Positions 17,929-27,559 of a DNA stretch of 64,000 nt are shown here, piece by piece. The position numbers were made by a program, and so were the translations under genes. Source of the stretch: Bacteroidota bacterium (GTDB lineage: Bacteria; Bacteroidota; Bacteroidia; AKYH767-A; 2013-40CM-41-45); assembly GCA_016708785.1 (NCBI GenBank), contig JADJFC010000004.1, positions 310,001 through 374,000 of the forward strand. The letters are read 5' to 3'. Under the pieces are notes generated by a model, which saw only the letters and a list, made by a program, of their open reading frames with translations, was not told the origin of the DNA and searched no databases. The first letter of the stretch is position 1. The number at the start of each line of letters is the position of its first letter.

Positions 17929-19206
17929 TCAATTCAATACTAATGGATACGACTTCAAATAATTGTTTTTTGAAGTAAGAGAAATGAAATAATATCCTCT
18001 CGGAAATTGGTGAGTATCGATTCTAAATTCAGACGCAGATCCGAAATTCGAAGAATATACAATTTCACCAAGTGTATTTATAATTTCTACTTTAGTTATA
18101 AAATTTTCAGGAACTGAATTTCTTATTTCAACGAAGTTACTAGCAGGATTTGGATAAACCAAGACATTTTCCATTGCGTTTAACTGACTTATCCCGGTAC
18201 TCAACACTGTTACAGAAGTTGTAGTTCTATCAGAATAACCGCATTTATAAGAGAATAATGTAACGTTATATTGGCCGGGAGTTGAAAACATGTGGATTGG
18301 ATTGGCGGTATTTGAATAACTGCCATCATTAAAATCCCATAAATAGGTTACTGCATTCATTGAATTGTTCAGAAAGGTAACGGAGTTTAATCCGTTGTTA
18401 ATGTAGGTATAATCCGCTTTTGGATCATAAGCGCCAATATACCATGCATTCGTATTATTGAACTCTGTTGTTTTTGTAGCTAATTTAATTGATGCAACTG
18501 TTATAGAATCTAAACCATAATTATAAGAGATAGTTTCAGGATCTTTTCTGAAAATACTTGAATAGAAACAACATGCAGCCGCGTATGATCCGGCTGCTGA
18601 TGGATGACTTTCATCTGATTGATATAATTCTATCGAGGGATAATTTTGTATAATGTGATTCCATACTGCTCCTACCGGAGATACTGTTGCATTGTTGTCA
18701 AAAGCCATTGTTCTGTAACGAAGATTCAACAAACTGTCCATACCTTCATACGTGCAAACCGGAGGCCACGATGAACAGTTGCTTGCGTCACCATATTTGC
18801 GTCCCCATGTCATATAAAACATTGTTTCAGTACATGGATTTACTGCATTGATGAGACTGTCTAATTTATGCGCATACGGATAAACAGAAATTTGAACTTG
18901 TCCAATTGGAAAGGCTGGTAATTGGCTTTGCTCTTGCAGAACTACATAATCCCAATTTCCCTGATTGATCTTCGCAAGTGAGGTTGCATCTCCAAAATGA
19001 TTTTGTAATGTGTAACCACCCGGAGTATAGCTGTCATAGATCAATGAATCATTATTTGATAATGCTATATCTGAAACGATATGCGGTAGATCATTAACTC
19101 CGGTATAGCTGTTTCCTAAAAATAATACCCGAATAGTAGCTGCTTTACTAATTGAAAAAGTGCAAAGTAAAGCCGTCAGTAACAGTACCGATCTGAGAAA
19201 TTTCAT
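17929..19206 (-). CDS. Secreted SGNH/GDSL-like hydrolase with PKD and T9SS type A sorting domains
   Basis: 425 residues. Signal peptide (about 1-22, ISKAA), then a DUF4886-like SGNH fold: block I is FLGNSYTGVNDLP (serine nucleophile in GNS), a middle block is WDYVVLQEQSQLP, and block V is SDESHPSAAGSYAA, whose Asp-x-x-His completes the catalytic set. A PKD domain covers about 255-330 (VTYLWDFNDGSYSNTANPIHMF). The last about 75 residues (NVLVYPNPASNFVEI ... FPRGYYFISLTSKNNYLKSYPLVL) form a T9SS type A domain. A secreted or surface esterase is inferred; the substrate is unknown. Confidence 0.88.
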   Translation of the reverse strand: MKFLRSVLLLTALLCTFSISKAATIRVLFLGNSYTGVNDLPHIVSDIALSNNDSLIYDSYTPGGYTLQNHFGDATSLAKINQGNWDYVVLQEQSQLPAFPIGQVQISVYPYAHKLDSLINAVNPCTETMFYMTWGRKYGDASNCSSWPPVCTYEGMDSLLNLRYRTMAFDNNATVSPVGAVWNHIIQNYPSIELYQSDESHPSAAGSYAAACCFYSSIFRKDPETISYNYGLDSITVASIKLATKTTEFNNTNAWYIGAYDPKADYTYINNGLNSVTFLNNSMNAVTYLWDFNDGSYSNTANPIHMFSTPGQYNVTLFSYKCGYSDRTTTSVTVLSTGISQLNAMENVLVYPNPASNFVEIRNSVPENFITKVEIINTLGEIVYSSNFGSASEFRIDTHQFPRGYYFISLTSKNNYLKSYPLVLN

Positions 19207-19327
19207 TAATGGGAGATTTGGAGGAGAATGGTCAAATATATAAAATTCTCAATACAAAAAGGACTCTCCACTACTTTTTTAGAAACTGTAAAATATTGAA
19301 AATCAATATGCGGCAAAAAGTATCAGA

Positions 19328-21171
19328 TCAATTTCCACCTATCAATTGGATACTGCCTTTATATGTTACACTTGAAACATCTAGGACATAAAAATACACA
19401 CCATCACTTGCTTTTTTCCATTTGTATCGAAACCTGTCCACGATCTTTTCTTTTCAGATGTTGTAAACATCTGGTTACCCCATCGATTATAAATTCTCAT
19501 TGTCGCACTTGCCGGTAAATTCTTAATTTCGAAAATATCATTTTTACCATCACCATTTGGTGTGAAAACATTCGGAATTACAAATGGTTCTTCCGGACAT
19601 TCTGAGCCAATTGTTATTTCTTTTGTGATCGAACTTGTTCCATCTGAATTCGTAACTTCTAACTTTACAATAAAAGACCCCTTGGATTCAAAACAAATTT
19701 CTTCCGGATTCTGAACATACGAGACTGCACTATCTGCACCGGTAAATGTCCAGCTCCAAGAAATCGGGTCATTCAAACTTTTATCGATAAAACGAATACA
19801 CTGTGAAGAACAGATCGTGTCTTCTTCATAGGTAAAATCAGGAATGGGAAAGATCTGCTGACAAACACTTTTTTCAGTTATCAAATTGAAAGGCACATTT
19901 ACAATTGAATCAACAGGTACTATCAACGTATCTATAATTGTAAAAGACGGTTCTATTACGGTAAATGTATCTTGGTGCATTGTGAAAATAACGGTGTCCT
20001 GATAACAGATCAGGCCACCAATGTTTGTTGTTTTTACTAGTGCGGCATCGCGGTAATATGCCGGTGGACGAATATCTCCGGTAAAAATCAATCCATCATC
20101 AGATGTACGAATTATTCCATAAGGATAGTTTGTAAACTGTGGCGAAAACGGATACTTTCTGCACCACCGGATACTTCCATCAGAATTGAGTCTTAGCATT
20201 GTGATGTCTCTCTCATCCCAACCGCCAACATCACCAAGAAGTAATGAACTTCCATCATCATAAGAAATGCCTGTTCGCATGATCTCGCCATTGGAAGTTC
20301 CTGCATCATACATTCTTTGATACTGCATATCGCCCGCCGAATTTAATTTTATCTGGAAAGAATCCCATTCTCTGGCTATTGAATAAGTTCTCCCACTGAT
20401 AAAAAGTTCACCTGCTGTATTCGTCGTTACAATATTACATTCATCATCATAATACGTTTGAAAAACTTTCGTCCAAAGCTCTGTTCCATTTGAATCAAGA
20501 TAACAGACTGCAACGTCATTAAAATAAATCGAATTATATCCAACAACATTTCCAACAAGGCAAATATTTCCATTAATGGTTTCAACAATCGATGTTGGTT
20601 TAATTCCAAATGGTACTTCTATTCTTTTTGACCAGCGTATTGAACCATCTTCCTCTAACCGTACAATGCCTGCTTTAGGATATAGACTTATGTTGTAATC
20701 ATTGATGGCACTAAAAATAAAACCACCTGTTTTGGCTTTTAGCAATTTGACAGGCTGATCATTCTGTGAGAATCGAAATTCTTTTGACCAAAGATCGTTT
20801 CCGTTGGAATCAGTTTTTAATAAGAAAAGGAAATCGTCATTTCCATTAAGTGTCGGAGTATAATTTGCGCTTCCAAAAACTACGATTCCTGAATCAGTGC
20901 TTTCTACGACGGACTGAGGATAAGAGTACGATCCAACTTGCTTAATTTTGTTCCATAGCATTTGACCATTCCTATCGGTTTTGACTAGAGCCATTTGAAT
21001 ATTAAAGAAATTTGTGCTTGTAGAAACGGTAAGCAGTATTCCTTTATCAAATGCTTCCACGCAACTCGTTCCAAAATCACTTTGTGAATTGCCGTACGTT
21101 TTAATGGACGTACTTTGTGCTCCTGCGTTTATAGAAAAAAACAGACTAATCAGAAGTAATAATGCTTTCAT
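19328..21171 (-). CDS. Secreted protein with PKD domain and gliding-associated T9SS type B tail, frameshifted near the end
   Basis: Signal peptide (MKALLLLISLFFSINAGAQ), then about 370 residues of repeated beta-strand blocks of the form VKTDRNGQMLWNKI / LLKTDSNGNDLWSKEF / CYLDSNGTELWTKVF, a likely beta-propeller. A PKD domain follows (about 455-535) and then the gliding-associated C-terminal domain (VIPNVFTPNGDGKNDIFEI ... MRIYNRWGNQMF). The printed frame stops early at 19381. Adding one A (T6 run at 19412-19417 on the plus strand) restores ASDGVYFYVLDV and SVTYKGSIQLI, with the stop at 19328. Type B tails send proteins through T9SS; the cargo's role is unknown. Confidence 0.85.
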
Positions 21172-21275
21172 TCAAAGTAATTCTAGTTTACTTTCAAAGA
21201 TATAAAAAAACTACATCAGTTTTTTCTGACAGAAATTCTTGCAATAAAATGACAAAATGGAAGCTAGATGAAATA

Positions 21276-22271
21276 TCAAAATTCTATTACTTGTCCAATG
21301 ACAGGCACATTAACAAACACCTTAAGGAACTCAGCCGATTTGTTAATACGCTCAATTGGCTCTGTCCAAGGATGGTTAGCTAAAGCAAATTTTCCCCAAT
21401 GCACTGGAAGAAGCACTTTGGCCTGAAGGTCAAGTGCAGCTTGTGTTGTTTGTTCGGGAACCATATGGATATATGGCCAATTCGCTCCGTACTGAGCACA
21501 ATCTAAAATAGCTAATTCAAAAGGTCCATACTTCTCACCTATTTTCTTGAATTGACTGTCATACCCCGAATCTCCTCCCAGAAAGATCTTTTTATTTCCC
21601 AGATCCAATACAAAAGAACTCCAAAGTGTATTTGCTCTTTTTAATGTACGTCCTGAAAAATGTCTTGATGGCGTAGAAGTAAATTCGATATTTTCATTCG
21701 CCCGGTACGATTCCCACCAATCCAATTCAACAATTTTATTGGAATCAATACCCCAATATTCTAAATGTGATCCAACGCCTAAAGCAGTCAGTACTTTTTT
21801 AAATTTATGTTTTAATTTCAGAACCACTTTATAGTCCAGATGATCGTAGTGATCATGCGTGATCAATAGAAGGTCAATTTCGGGAATGTCTTCTGCTTTA
21901 TAAATATCTGCTCCCTTAAATGCTTTTACCATTGAACTAAATGGAGAAGCATGTCCACTCAAAACAGGATCTACAAGTATTTTAAATCCGTGGTGATTGA
22001 TATAGTATGATGAGTGACCAAACCAAACGATTGAGCTTTTCGTGTCAGATAATTTAGTGAGATCGATCTTGAAAGCTGTAACATCAATTGCAGGAGATAG
22101 ATTTGCCGGTCTGTTGAAGAAGATCTCTTTCAACATTTTTGGCATTGATGCATCCTTTAAAATCGCTTCTGTTGGTTCAATATTTTGAAAGGCGCCATTC
22201 TTGTAATTCGGTGAGTTTTTAATTCTTTCTAACCGCTTTCCGGAAGGAGATTTTCCAAGTATTCTTAACAT
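21276..22271 (-). CDS. MBL-fold metallo-hydrolase (UlaG/NAPE-PLD-like)
   Basis: 331 residues. The metal-binding motif HxHxDH is seen as THDHYDHLDY (about residue 138), with a preceding WFGHSSYYI strand, DPVLSGHASPFS, GGDSGYD and a C-terminal PVHWGKFALANHPWTEP. This is the pattern of the UlaG/NAPE-phospholipase D branch of the metallo-beta-lactamase fold. The IxFxGH strand and HW-(x)-F-ending favour that branch over RNases. The substrate is unknown. There is no clear signal peptide, so cytoplasmic. About 100 bp separate it from the T9SS gene downstream. Confidence 0.85.
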   Translation of the reverse strand: MLRILGKSPSGKRLERIKNSPNYKNGAFQNIEPTEAILKDASMPKMLKEIFFNRPANLSPAIDVTAFKIDLTKLSDTKSSIVWFGHSSYYINHHGFKILVDPVLSGHASPFSSMVKAFKGADIYKAEDIPEIDLLLITHDHYDHLDYKVVLKLKHKFKKVLTALGVGSHLEYWGIDSNKIVELDWWESYRANENIEFTSTPSRHFSGRTLKRANTLWSSFVLDLGNKKIFLGGDSGYDSQFKKIGEKYGPFELAILDCAQYGANWPYIHMVPEQTTQAALDLQAKVLLPVHWGKFALANHPWTEPIERINKSAEFLKVFVNVPVIGQVIEF

Positions 22272-22327
22272 ATGAAAGCTGACGGATAACCGATCGGAAT
22301 ATTTTAAAATGAATTGCTCACTACAAA

Positions 22328-22924
22328 TTAGAATTGAATTTCGCCGCGTTCGATCTGCTGTACAATAGATTCAATTGTTTTATCTGCCCCTGTAGGATCA
22401 TATTGATCTTTCAGGTCATGACCAAATAACTTGGCCAGACTCTGTGCGAAAAATGCATTAAAGGAACCTTTGAGATCTTTAACCAATTCATATGAACTAT
22501 GGCCGGTTTCGCGATCGATCAATTTAATTAGAACATCGCCCTGATTGATACTTAATTTTTTTAACTGATCTTCGAAATCTTTACGCACTTGCTCTTCTAC
22601 CACTTTACGGTATTTTCTTTTTTCACGATCCGATTTCATCGTCGACATTTTTGCATTCATCTCATTCAATTTCACTGCAGCTAAACGAGCATATGGATAC
22701 ACCTTGATCACATTGAAACGCAATCGATAGTATGCTTGAAGGTTCTTTAAGTAATCAGGTCCTTCTGCTTCTATTAATACATTATTCAGATTGACGACAA
22801 AAATTGTATCTTCTTTTTCAATAATGTAGGGTAACGATTTTCCTCTCAAGGTATCCTGAGCGGAAGAACTTGAAGTAATTAGTGTGAAAAGAAATAAAAA
22901 TATTAACTGAATGTTTTTTGCCAT
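22328..22924 (-). CDS. DUF4294 domain-containing secreted protein
   Basis: 198 residues from ATG 22924, chosen because it opens a signal peptide (hydrophobic run to SSSAQ); the frame is open upstream to 22984. The mature part is basic and helical with the DUF4294 pattern: YYRLRFNVIKVYPYARLAAVKLNEMN, then RKYRKVVEEQVRKDFEDQLKKLSINQGDVLIKLIDRETG and a C-terminal helical end. It is widespread in Bacteroidota and has no assigned role. It starts 26 bp after the accC stop. Confidence 0.75.
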   Translation of the reverse strand: MAKNIQLIFLFLFTLITSSSSAQDTLRGKSLPYIIEKEDTIFVVNLNNVLIEAEGPDYLKNLQAYYRLRFNVIKVYPYARLAAVKLNEMNAKMSTMKSDREKRKYRKVVEEQVRKDFEDQLKKLSINQGDVLIKLIDRETGHSSYELVKDLKGSFNAFFAQSLAKLFGHDLKDQYDPTGADKTIESIVQQIERGEIQF

Positions 22925-22950
22925 TTTTCGAACTATTCCAACAAACGTGC

Positions 22951-24443
22951 CTAATCGTTTTGGCGAAGTCGGTTTTGTTTCCACAATGAAACTGATGATG
23001 TGGAAGAATTATTGCCGGTTTTCGATTTTATTCCTTTTTGAAGTGTTTTAACAGCCAATAATGCCGCAATTTTCATTTCAATTTCGGATGACTTTTTAGA
23101 AGAGCCGGGTGTAAAATATTTTTGCACGAAATGAGTATCAAAATTTCCACTTACAAATGCTTCGTGTTGCATTACGAAATGACAAAAAGTTAATGTTGTT
23201 TTCACTCCACTGATCTGATAATCTTCAATAGCACGAATCATTCTGTCAATCGATTCTTTCCTGTCTTTGCCATAAGTGATCAATTTGGCAATCATCGGAT
23301 CGTAATAAATGGGAATCTCCATTCCTTCTTCGAATGCATCATCACAGCGAACGCCAGGCCCTTGTGGTGCCTTATAAGTTTGAAGTGTTCCAATGTCAGG
23401 CAGGAAATTATTCTCAGGATCTTCAGCATACACACGGATCTCCATGGCATGACCCTGAATTTTTAAATCGGATTGTTGGAATGAAAGCTTTTCTCCTCGA
23501 GCGATCCTGATCTGCTCTTTAACAAGATCCAAACCTGTAATGTATTCTGTAACCGGATGCTCTACTTGCAACCGCGTATTCATTTCCAGAAAATAAAAAT
23601 TCTTGTTTTCGTCGAGTAGAAACTCAACCGTTCCTGCACCAACATACTTACAAGCTTTAGCAACCATCACAGCACATTTCCCCATCTCTTCGCGGATCTT
23701 TTCTGTAAGCACAGATGACGGAGCTTCTTCAACTACTTTCTGATGACGACGCTGAATGCTACATTCTCTTTCAAACAGATGAACAACATTTCCGTGTGTA
23801 TCACCAAGCACTTGAATTTCTATATGTCGAGGCGAAGCAACGTAACGCTCAATGAAAACAGCGCCATCTCCAAAGCTTGAAATCGCTTCACTCACGGCAA
23901 GTTTCATTTGTTGTTCGAACTCTTCTTTGTTTTTAACGATACGCATTCCTTTTCCTCCACCACCGGCAGACGCCTTGATGAGAATTGGAAACCGATCTTT
24001 TCTGCGATCAATTTTGCTTCATTGATATCTTCAATTGCTTTTGCAGTGCCGGGCACAAGCGGAATGTTATGAGATTCAGCCGTAGCTTTTGCTGCCAGCT
24101 TGCTACCCATCATTCGCATTGAATCTCCTGTCGGACCAATGAAAATCAATCCTGATGCCACTACCAAATCAGCAAATGCCGCGTTCTCCGATAAAAAACC
24201 ATAGCCCGGATGAATGGCATCTGCTCCTGTATCTTTTGCTGCTTTAATGATATTTTCCATCACCAAATAACTCTGTGACGATGGCGGTGGGCCTATCAAT
24301 ACTGCCTCATCTGCATACCGAACATGAAGTGAATTCCTATCCGCTTCAGAAAAAACAGCAACAGTCTTGATCCCCATCTCACGTGCTGAACGCATGACTC
24401 TGATGGCAATCTCGCCGCGGTTGGCTATTAGGATTTTTTTCAT
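22951..24443 (-). CDS. accC: Acetyl-CoA carboxylase biotin carboxylase subunit, frameshifted
   Basis: AccC carboxylates the biotin of the carrier protein using ATP and bicarbonate, the first half of malonyl-CoA synthesis. The N-terminal domain is classical (KILIANRGEIAIRVMRSAREMGI; GPTGDSMRMMGSK). The frame breaks inside the ATP-grasp loop: adding one G at 23987-23988 (plus strand) restores FPILIKASAGGGGKGMRIVK and joins the rest, with EMNTRLQVEHPVTE and FLPDIGTLQTY intact. The repaired length is about 497 residues, close to the family norm. The biotin carrier gene is not adjacent in this window. Related propionyl- or pyruvate-type carboxylase subunits are possible. Confidence 0.9.
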
Positions 24444-24478
24444 TATTTAGTAAGTAGTAAGTGGTGAGTGGTAAGTAG
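24444..24478. repeat. Heptameric degenerate tandem repeat (5 units)
   Basis: Five 7-bp units (TATTTAG, TAAGTAG, TAAGTGG, TGAGTGG, TAAGTAG) lie directly upstream of the accC start codon on the minus strand. Confidence 0.8.
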
Positions 24479-24512
24479 CAATTTTTACAAGACGTTCAAG
24501 TGGATTCAATAT

Positions 24513-25400
24513 TTAATGCTTAATGGAATGATAACCAATTAATCTATATACAAGTTTTGCGAGGGTGAATTCTGAAAGAATACTTCCTTCAATAGGTGCA
24601 CATTCTAATACATCAAATCCGATCACTTCTCTTTCCGCAAAAACGCGACGAAGGAACTCTAATGTTTCTGACCAGAATAATCCGTTGGGTTCTGCTGTTC
24701 CGACAGCAGGCATGATTGATGGATCAAATCCGTCGGCATCAATTGAAAGATAAACGTGCTTTGGCAGACAAGCTATTGCTTTGTCCATCCATTTGCTGTC
24801 CTTGCGGATCTGATGTGCGTAAAATGTATTGATGATGTCTGAGGATTTGATCAGATCAGATTCTTCTTTACACTGAGCACGAATTCCGATCTGAACCAGT
24901 GGAACTTTCATATCATGAACACGCTTCATTACAGAAGCATGCGAATAAATATTATCATGATACGATTCACGAAGATCAGAATGTGCATCGATTTGAAGCA
25001 CTGCCATGTCTGGATATTTGCGTTTATGTGCACGCACAAAACCATTCGTTACAGTATGCTCTGCTCCTAATGAAACAACATACTTTCCGGCATTGATATG
25101 TTTTGATGTTTCTTCGTCGATCAATACCATTGCTTCTTCGTCAACTTTCGAAGTGAAGTCCATCTCTTCCATGGTAACAATTCCACCACTGCGGTAGCTT
25201 TCCATATCGAGTTCTTCATCGTAAAATTCAACGAAGTGTGAAGCACTTACTATTGCAGCAGGACCTTTAGCTGATCCTTCTAGGTAAGAAGAAGTATGTT
25301 CATATGGAACTTGCTGAATGACGTATTTTGCTGTTTTGTAATCGGCTAGGTTTTCGTCCGGAAGAGCAAGGAAGCCGTCGGCGGCGGGGAGTTGGTTCAT
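24513..25400 (-). CDS. speB: Agmatinase / arginase-family ureohydrolase
   Basis: 295 residues from ATG 25400; the frame is open to 25424, but those codons come from the heptamer repeat. Metal-ligand motifs of the ureohydrolase family are visible: GAEHTVTNG (His), QIDAHSDLRESY (Asp, His, Asp) and SIDADGFDPSIMPAVG (Asp, Asp). Agmatinase hydrolyses agmatine to putrescine and urea. The sequence is closer in style to agmatinase (DAHSDLR) than to arginase, but the substrate is not proved. No arginine decarboxylase gene lies in the window. Confidence 0.85.
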   Translation of the reverse strand: MNQLPAADGFLALPDENLADYKTAKYVIQQVPYEHTSSYLEGSAKGPAAIVSASHFVEFYDEELDMESYRSGGIVTMEEMDFTSKVDEEAMVLIDEETSKHINAGKYVVSLGAEHTVTNGFVRAHKRKYPDMAVLQIDAHSDLRESYHDNIYSHASVMKRVHDMKVPLVQIGIRAQCKEESDLIKSSDIINTFYAHQIRKDSKWMDKAIACLPKHVYLSIDADGFDPSIMPAVGTAEPNGLFWSETLEFLRRVFAEREVIGFDVLECAPIEGSILSEFTLAKLVYRLIGYHSIKH

Positions 25401-25409
25401 TTTTTTTAT

Positions 25410-25559
25410 AAGGTCAAGGGTCAAAGGTCAAGGGTCAATTAGAGTCCCTCCTATTTTCACTTATTTGTTTTATAGTGAACTTAACTTTTAAATTAAAGGT
25501 CAAAAGCCAAAAGTCAATCGTACATTTTGACCTTTAACCTTTGACCTTTGACCTAAAAC
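25410..25559. repeat. Mirrored heptamer repeats between the agmatinase and sucC genes
   Basis: Four units of AAGGTCA/AGGGTCA (25410-25437), three of AAAGGTC type (25495-25515), then five inverted units of CTTTGAC type (25525-25559). The first and last blocks are near reverse complements and can pair. The last block ends 3 bp from the sucC stop. Confidence 0.85.
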
Positions 25560-25562
25560 AAA

Positions 25563-26756
25563 TTACTTTTTAAGTACTGTATTCACCAAATCCGCCGCTT
25601 CTTTCAACTGTATCGCTGAGAAAACTTTCAATCCACTTTCGTCGATGATCTTTTTCGCTTCAACAGCATTTGTTCCTTGAAGACGAACGATGATTGGAAC
25701 AGGAATTGCCCCGATGTTCTTGTAGGCGTCTACAATTCCTTGCGCTACTCTGTCGCAACGAACGATACCACCGAAGATATTTACAAGGATGGCTTTTACA
25801 TTTGGATCTTTCAGGATGATACGGAAAGCCTGTTCAACACGTGCTGCATTGGCAGTACCACCAACATCAAGGAAGTTAGCGGGTTCTCCTCCTGCAAGTT
25901 TGATGATGTCCATTGTCGCCATTGCAAGTCCGGCACCATTCACCATGCAACCAACGTTTCCGTCCAGTTTTACATAGTTCAAATTATGCTCACCTGCTTC
26001 TACTTCTGTTGCATCTTCTTCTGTTACATCACGCATAGCCAGATAATCCGGGTGACGGAAAAGTCCATTCTCATCGAAATTCACTTTCGCATCAACTGCA
26101 ATGATCTTATCGTCTGACGTTTTTAAAACCGGATTGATCTCAAACATGGAAGCATCGATCGTATCGTATGCTTTGTAAAGCGAAGCGACAAACTTTGTCA
26201 TCCCTTTGAAGGCTTCACCACTCAATCCAAGATTGAAAGCGATCTTACGGGTTTGAAAACCCTGGAGTCCTACAGATGGATCGATCTCTTCTTTGTGGAT
26301 CAAATGCGGCGTATGTTCTGCTACTTCTTCAATGTCCATTCCACCTTCTGTCGAATACATGATAATGTTCCGTCCGGTCTGACGATTAAGAAGTACGCTG
26401 ATATAAAATTCTTTTGTTGGTGAAGCACCCGGATAGTAAACATCCTGAGCGACCAACACTTTATTTACTTTTTTTCCTTGTGCACCGGTTTGAGGTGTGA
26501 TCAGATTCATTCCGATAATGTTCGTCGCTCGCTCTTTTACCTCATCAAGGCTCTTGGCAAGCTTCACTCCACCGCCTTTTCCACGACCACCGGCATGGAT
26601 CTGAGCTTTGATCACCCACCAGTTAGTACCTGTTGTTTTTGTCAGTTCTTTTGCGGCTTCTACAGCTTGCTCCGGAGTATCTGCAACGATACCTTCCTGG
26701 ATGCCTACACCAAACGATTTAAGGATTGATTTTCCCTGATATTCGTGAATATTCAT
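25563..26756 (-). CDS. sucC: ADP-forming succinate-CoA ligase, beta subunit
   Basis: 397 residues, normal for SucC. It starts MNIHEYQGKSILKSFG, the ATP-grasp entry, with AQIHAGGRGKGGGVKLA as the ATP-binding loop, and a C-terminal ligase domain with GNVGCMVNGAGLAMATMD, GGEPANFLDVGGTA and FGGIVRCDRVAQGI. With the alpha subunit (not in the window) it makes ATP and succinate from succinyl-CoA in the citric acid cycle. It is a single-gene unit with a good upstream promoter (26799-26832). Its stop abuts a mirrored heptamer array. Confidence 0.95.
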   Translation of the reverse strand: MNIHEYQGKSILKSFGVGIQEGIVADTPEQAVEAAKELTKTTGTNWWVIKAQIHAGGRGKGGGVKLAKSLDEVKERATNIIGMNLITPQTGAQGKKVNKVLVAQDVYYPGASPTKEFYISVLLNRQTGRNIIMYSTEGGMDIEEVAEHTPHLIHKEEIDPSVGLQGFQTRKIAFNLGLSGEAFKGMTKFVASLYKAYDTIDASMFEINPVLKTSDDKIIAVDAKVNFDENGLFRHPDYLAMRDVTEEDATEVEAGEHNLNYVKLDGNVGCMVNGAGLAMATMDIIKLAGGEPANFLDVGGTANAARVEQAFRIILKDPNVKAILVNIFGGIVRCDRVAQGIVDAYKNIGAIPVPIIVRLQGTNAVEAKKIIDESGLKVFSAIQLKEAADLVNTVLKK

Positions 26757-26798
26757 GCGATTGAATTAGAATGCTGAGCCAACATGGCTTTGCGGCCA

Positions 26799-26832
26799 CA
26801 AAAATAAAATTTTTAAGCTATCGGAGGACAAA
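26799..26832 (-). promoter_or_regulatory. Bacteroidota-type promoter of sucC
   Basis: On the minus strand TTTG (26829-26832) and TATTTTTG (26799-26806) are 22 bp apart, fitting the phylum's promoter pattern. The second box ends 42 bp before the sucC start codon. Confidence 0.55.
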
Positions 26833-26919
26833 AAAGTCAAATTGTTCAAAAATAGAACTTAGTGTACTTACCTGGCTGATAAACAATCGCTTCACAAGGT
26901 GAACTCAGTAAGCGCTTCA

Positions 26920-27444
26920 GTAGTTCAGATAGTATCTCTTGATAAACTTCACATGGTGTCGCTCATGCACCAGAACCATGTAAATTAGAGCACGAACGGT
27001 GACTTCATTGCCATTTGCAATACCTATAGCATCAAGTGTATTCATATCCATATTCAAGATCATGTGAATAGTTGATTGTCTGATGGAATACATTTCTTCA
27101 CCGATATCCTTTAAAGTTCGGGCGGCATAATTGCTGTTTCTAACATAATCGTTTTCTTCAAATCCGGGTAAAGGTTGTCGTTCGCCACGCATAAAACAAA
27201 GGATTCTATAGGTGAGAATACGTTCAGTATCCATAAGGTGACCAAACACTTCCTTGATCGACCATTTCCCTTCCTGGTAGCGATTATCACCTTGCTTTTC
27301 AGGAAGCGATTTTAAAAATTGAAAAGTTAACTCACCTTGAGCAACCAGCCCTTTGAACATATCATTTTCCATGATGTGTTGACGGTAAGATTCATAGTAT
27401 TCGCTGATCGTTCCTTCAGCAGGTGGGAGAATAGAAAAGGCCAT
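26920..27444 (-). CDS. DinB family protein
   Basis: About 175 residues from ATG 27444 (TTG 27468 is in frame upstream). The stop lies near the given lower coordinate. This is a four-helix-bundle DinB/DUF664 pattern: EGKWSIKEVFGHLMDTERILTYRILCFMRG places the first His ligand, and ALIYMVLVHERHHVKFIKRYYL gives the His-x-x-x-His pair. DinB-like proteins bind a metal and some act as thiol-dependent transferases (bacillithiol/mycothiol type); the role here is unknown. It follows no operon partner within 100 bp. Confidence 0.82.
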
Positions 27445-27559
27445 ATTCTTGGTATTAATTTTTCGCAAGGTATAGGTATTTAACGTTCATTTTACTCCAT
27501 TAACTTTTCATTAACCGCAAATATTTTTTGCTTTCGTTACGTTTGCTCAAGACACACAA

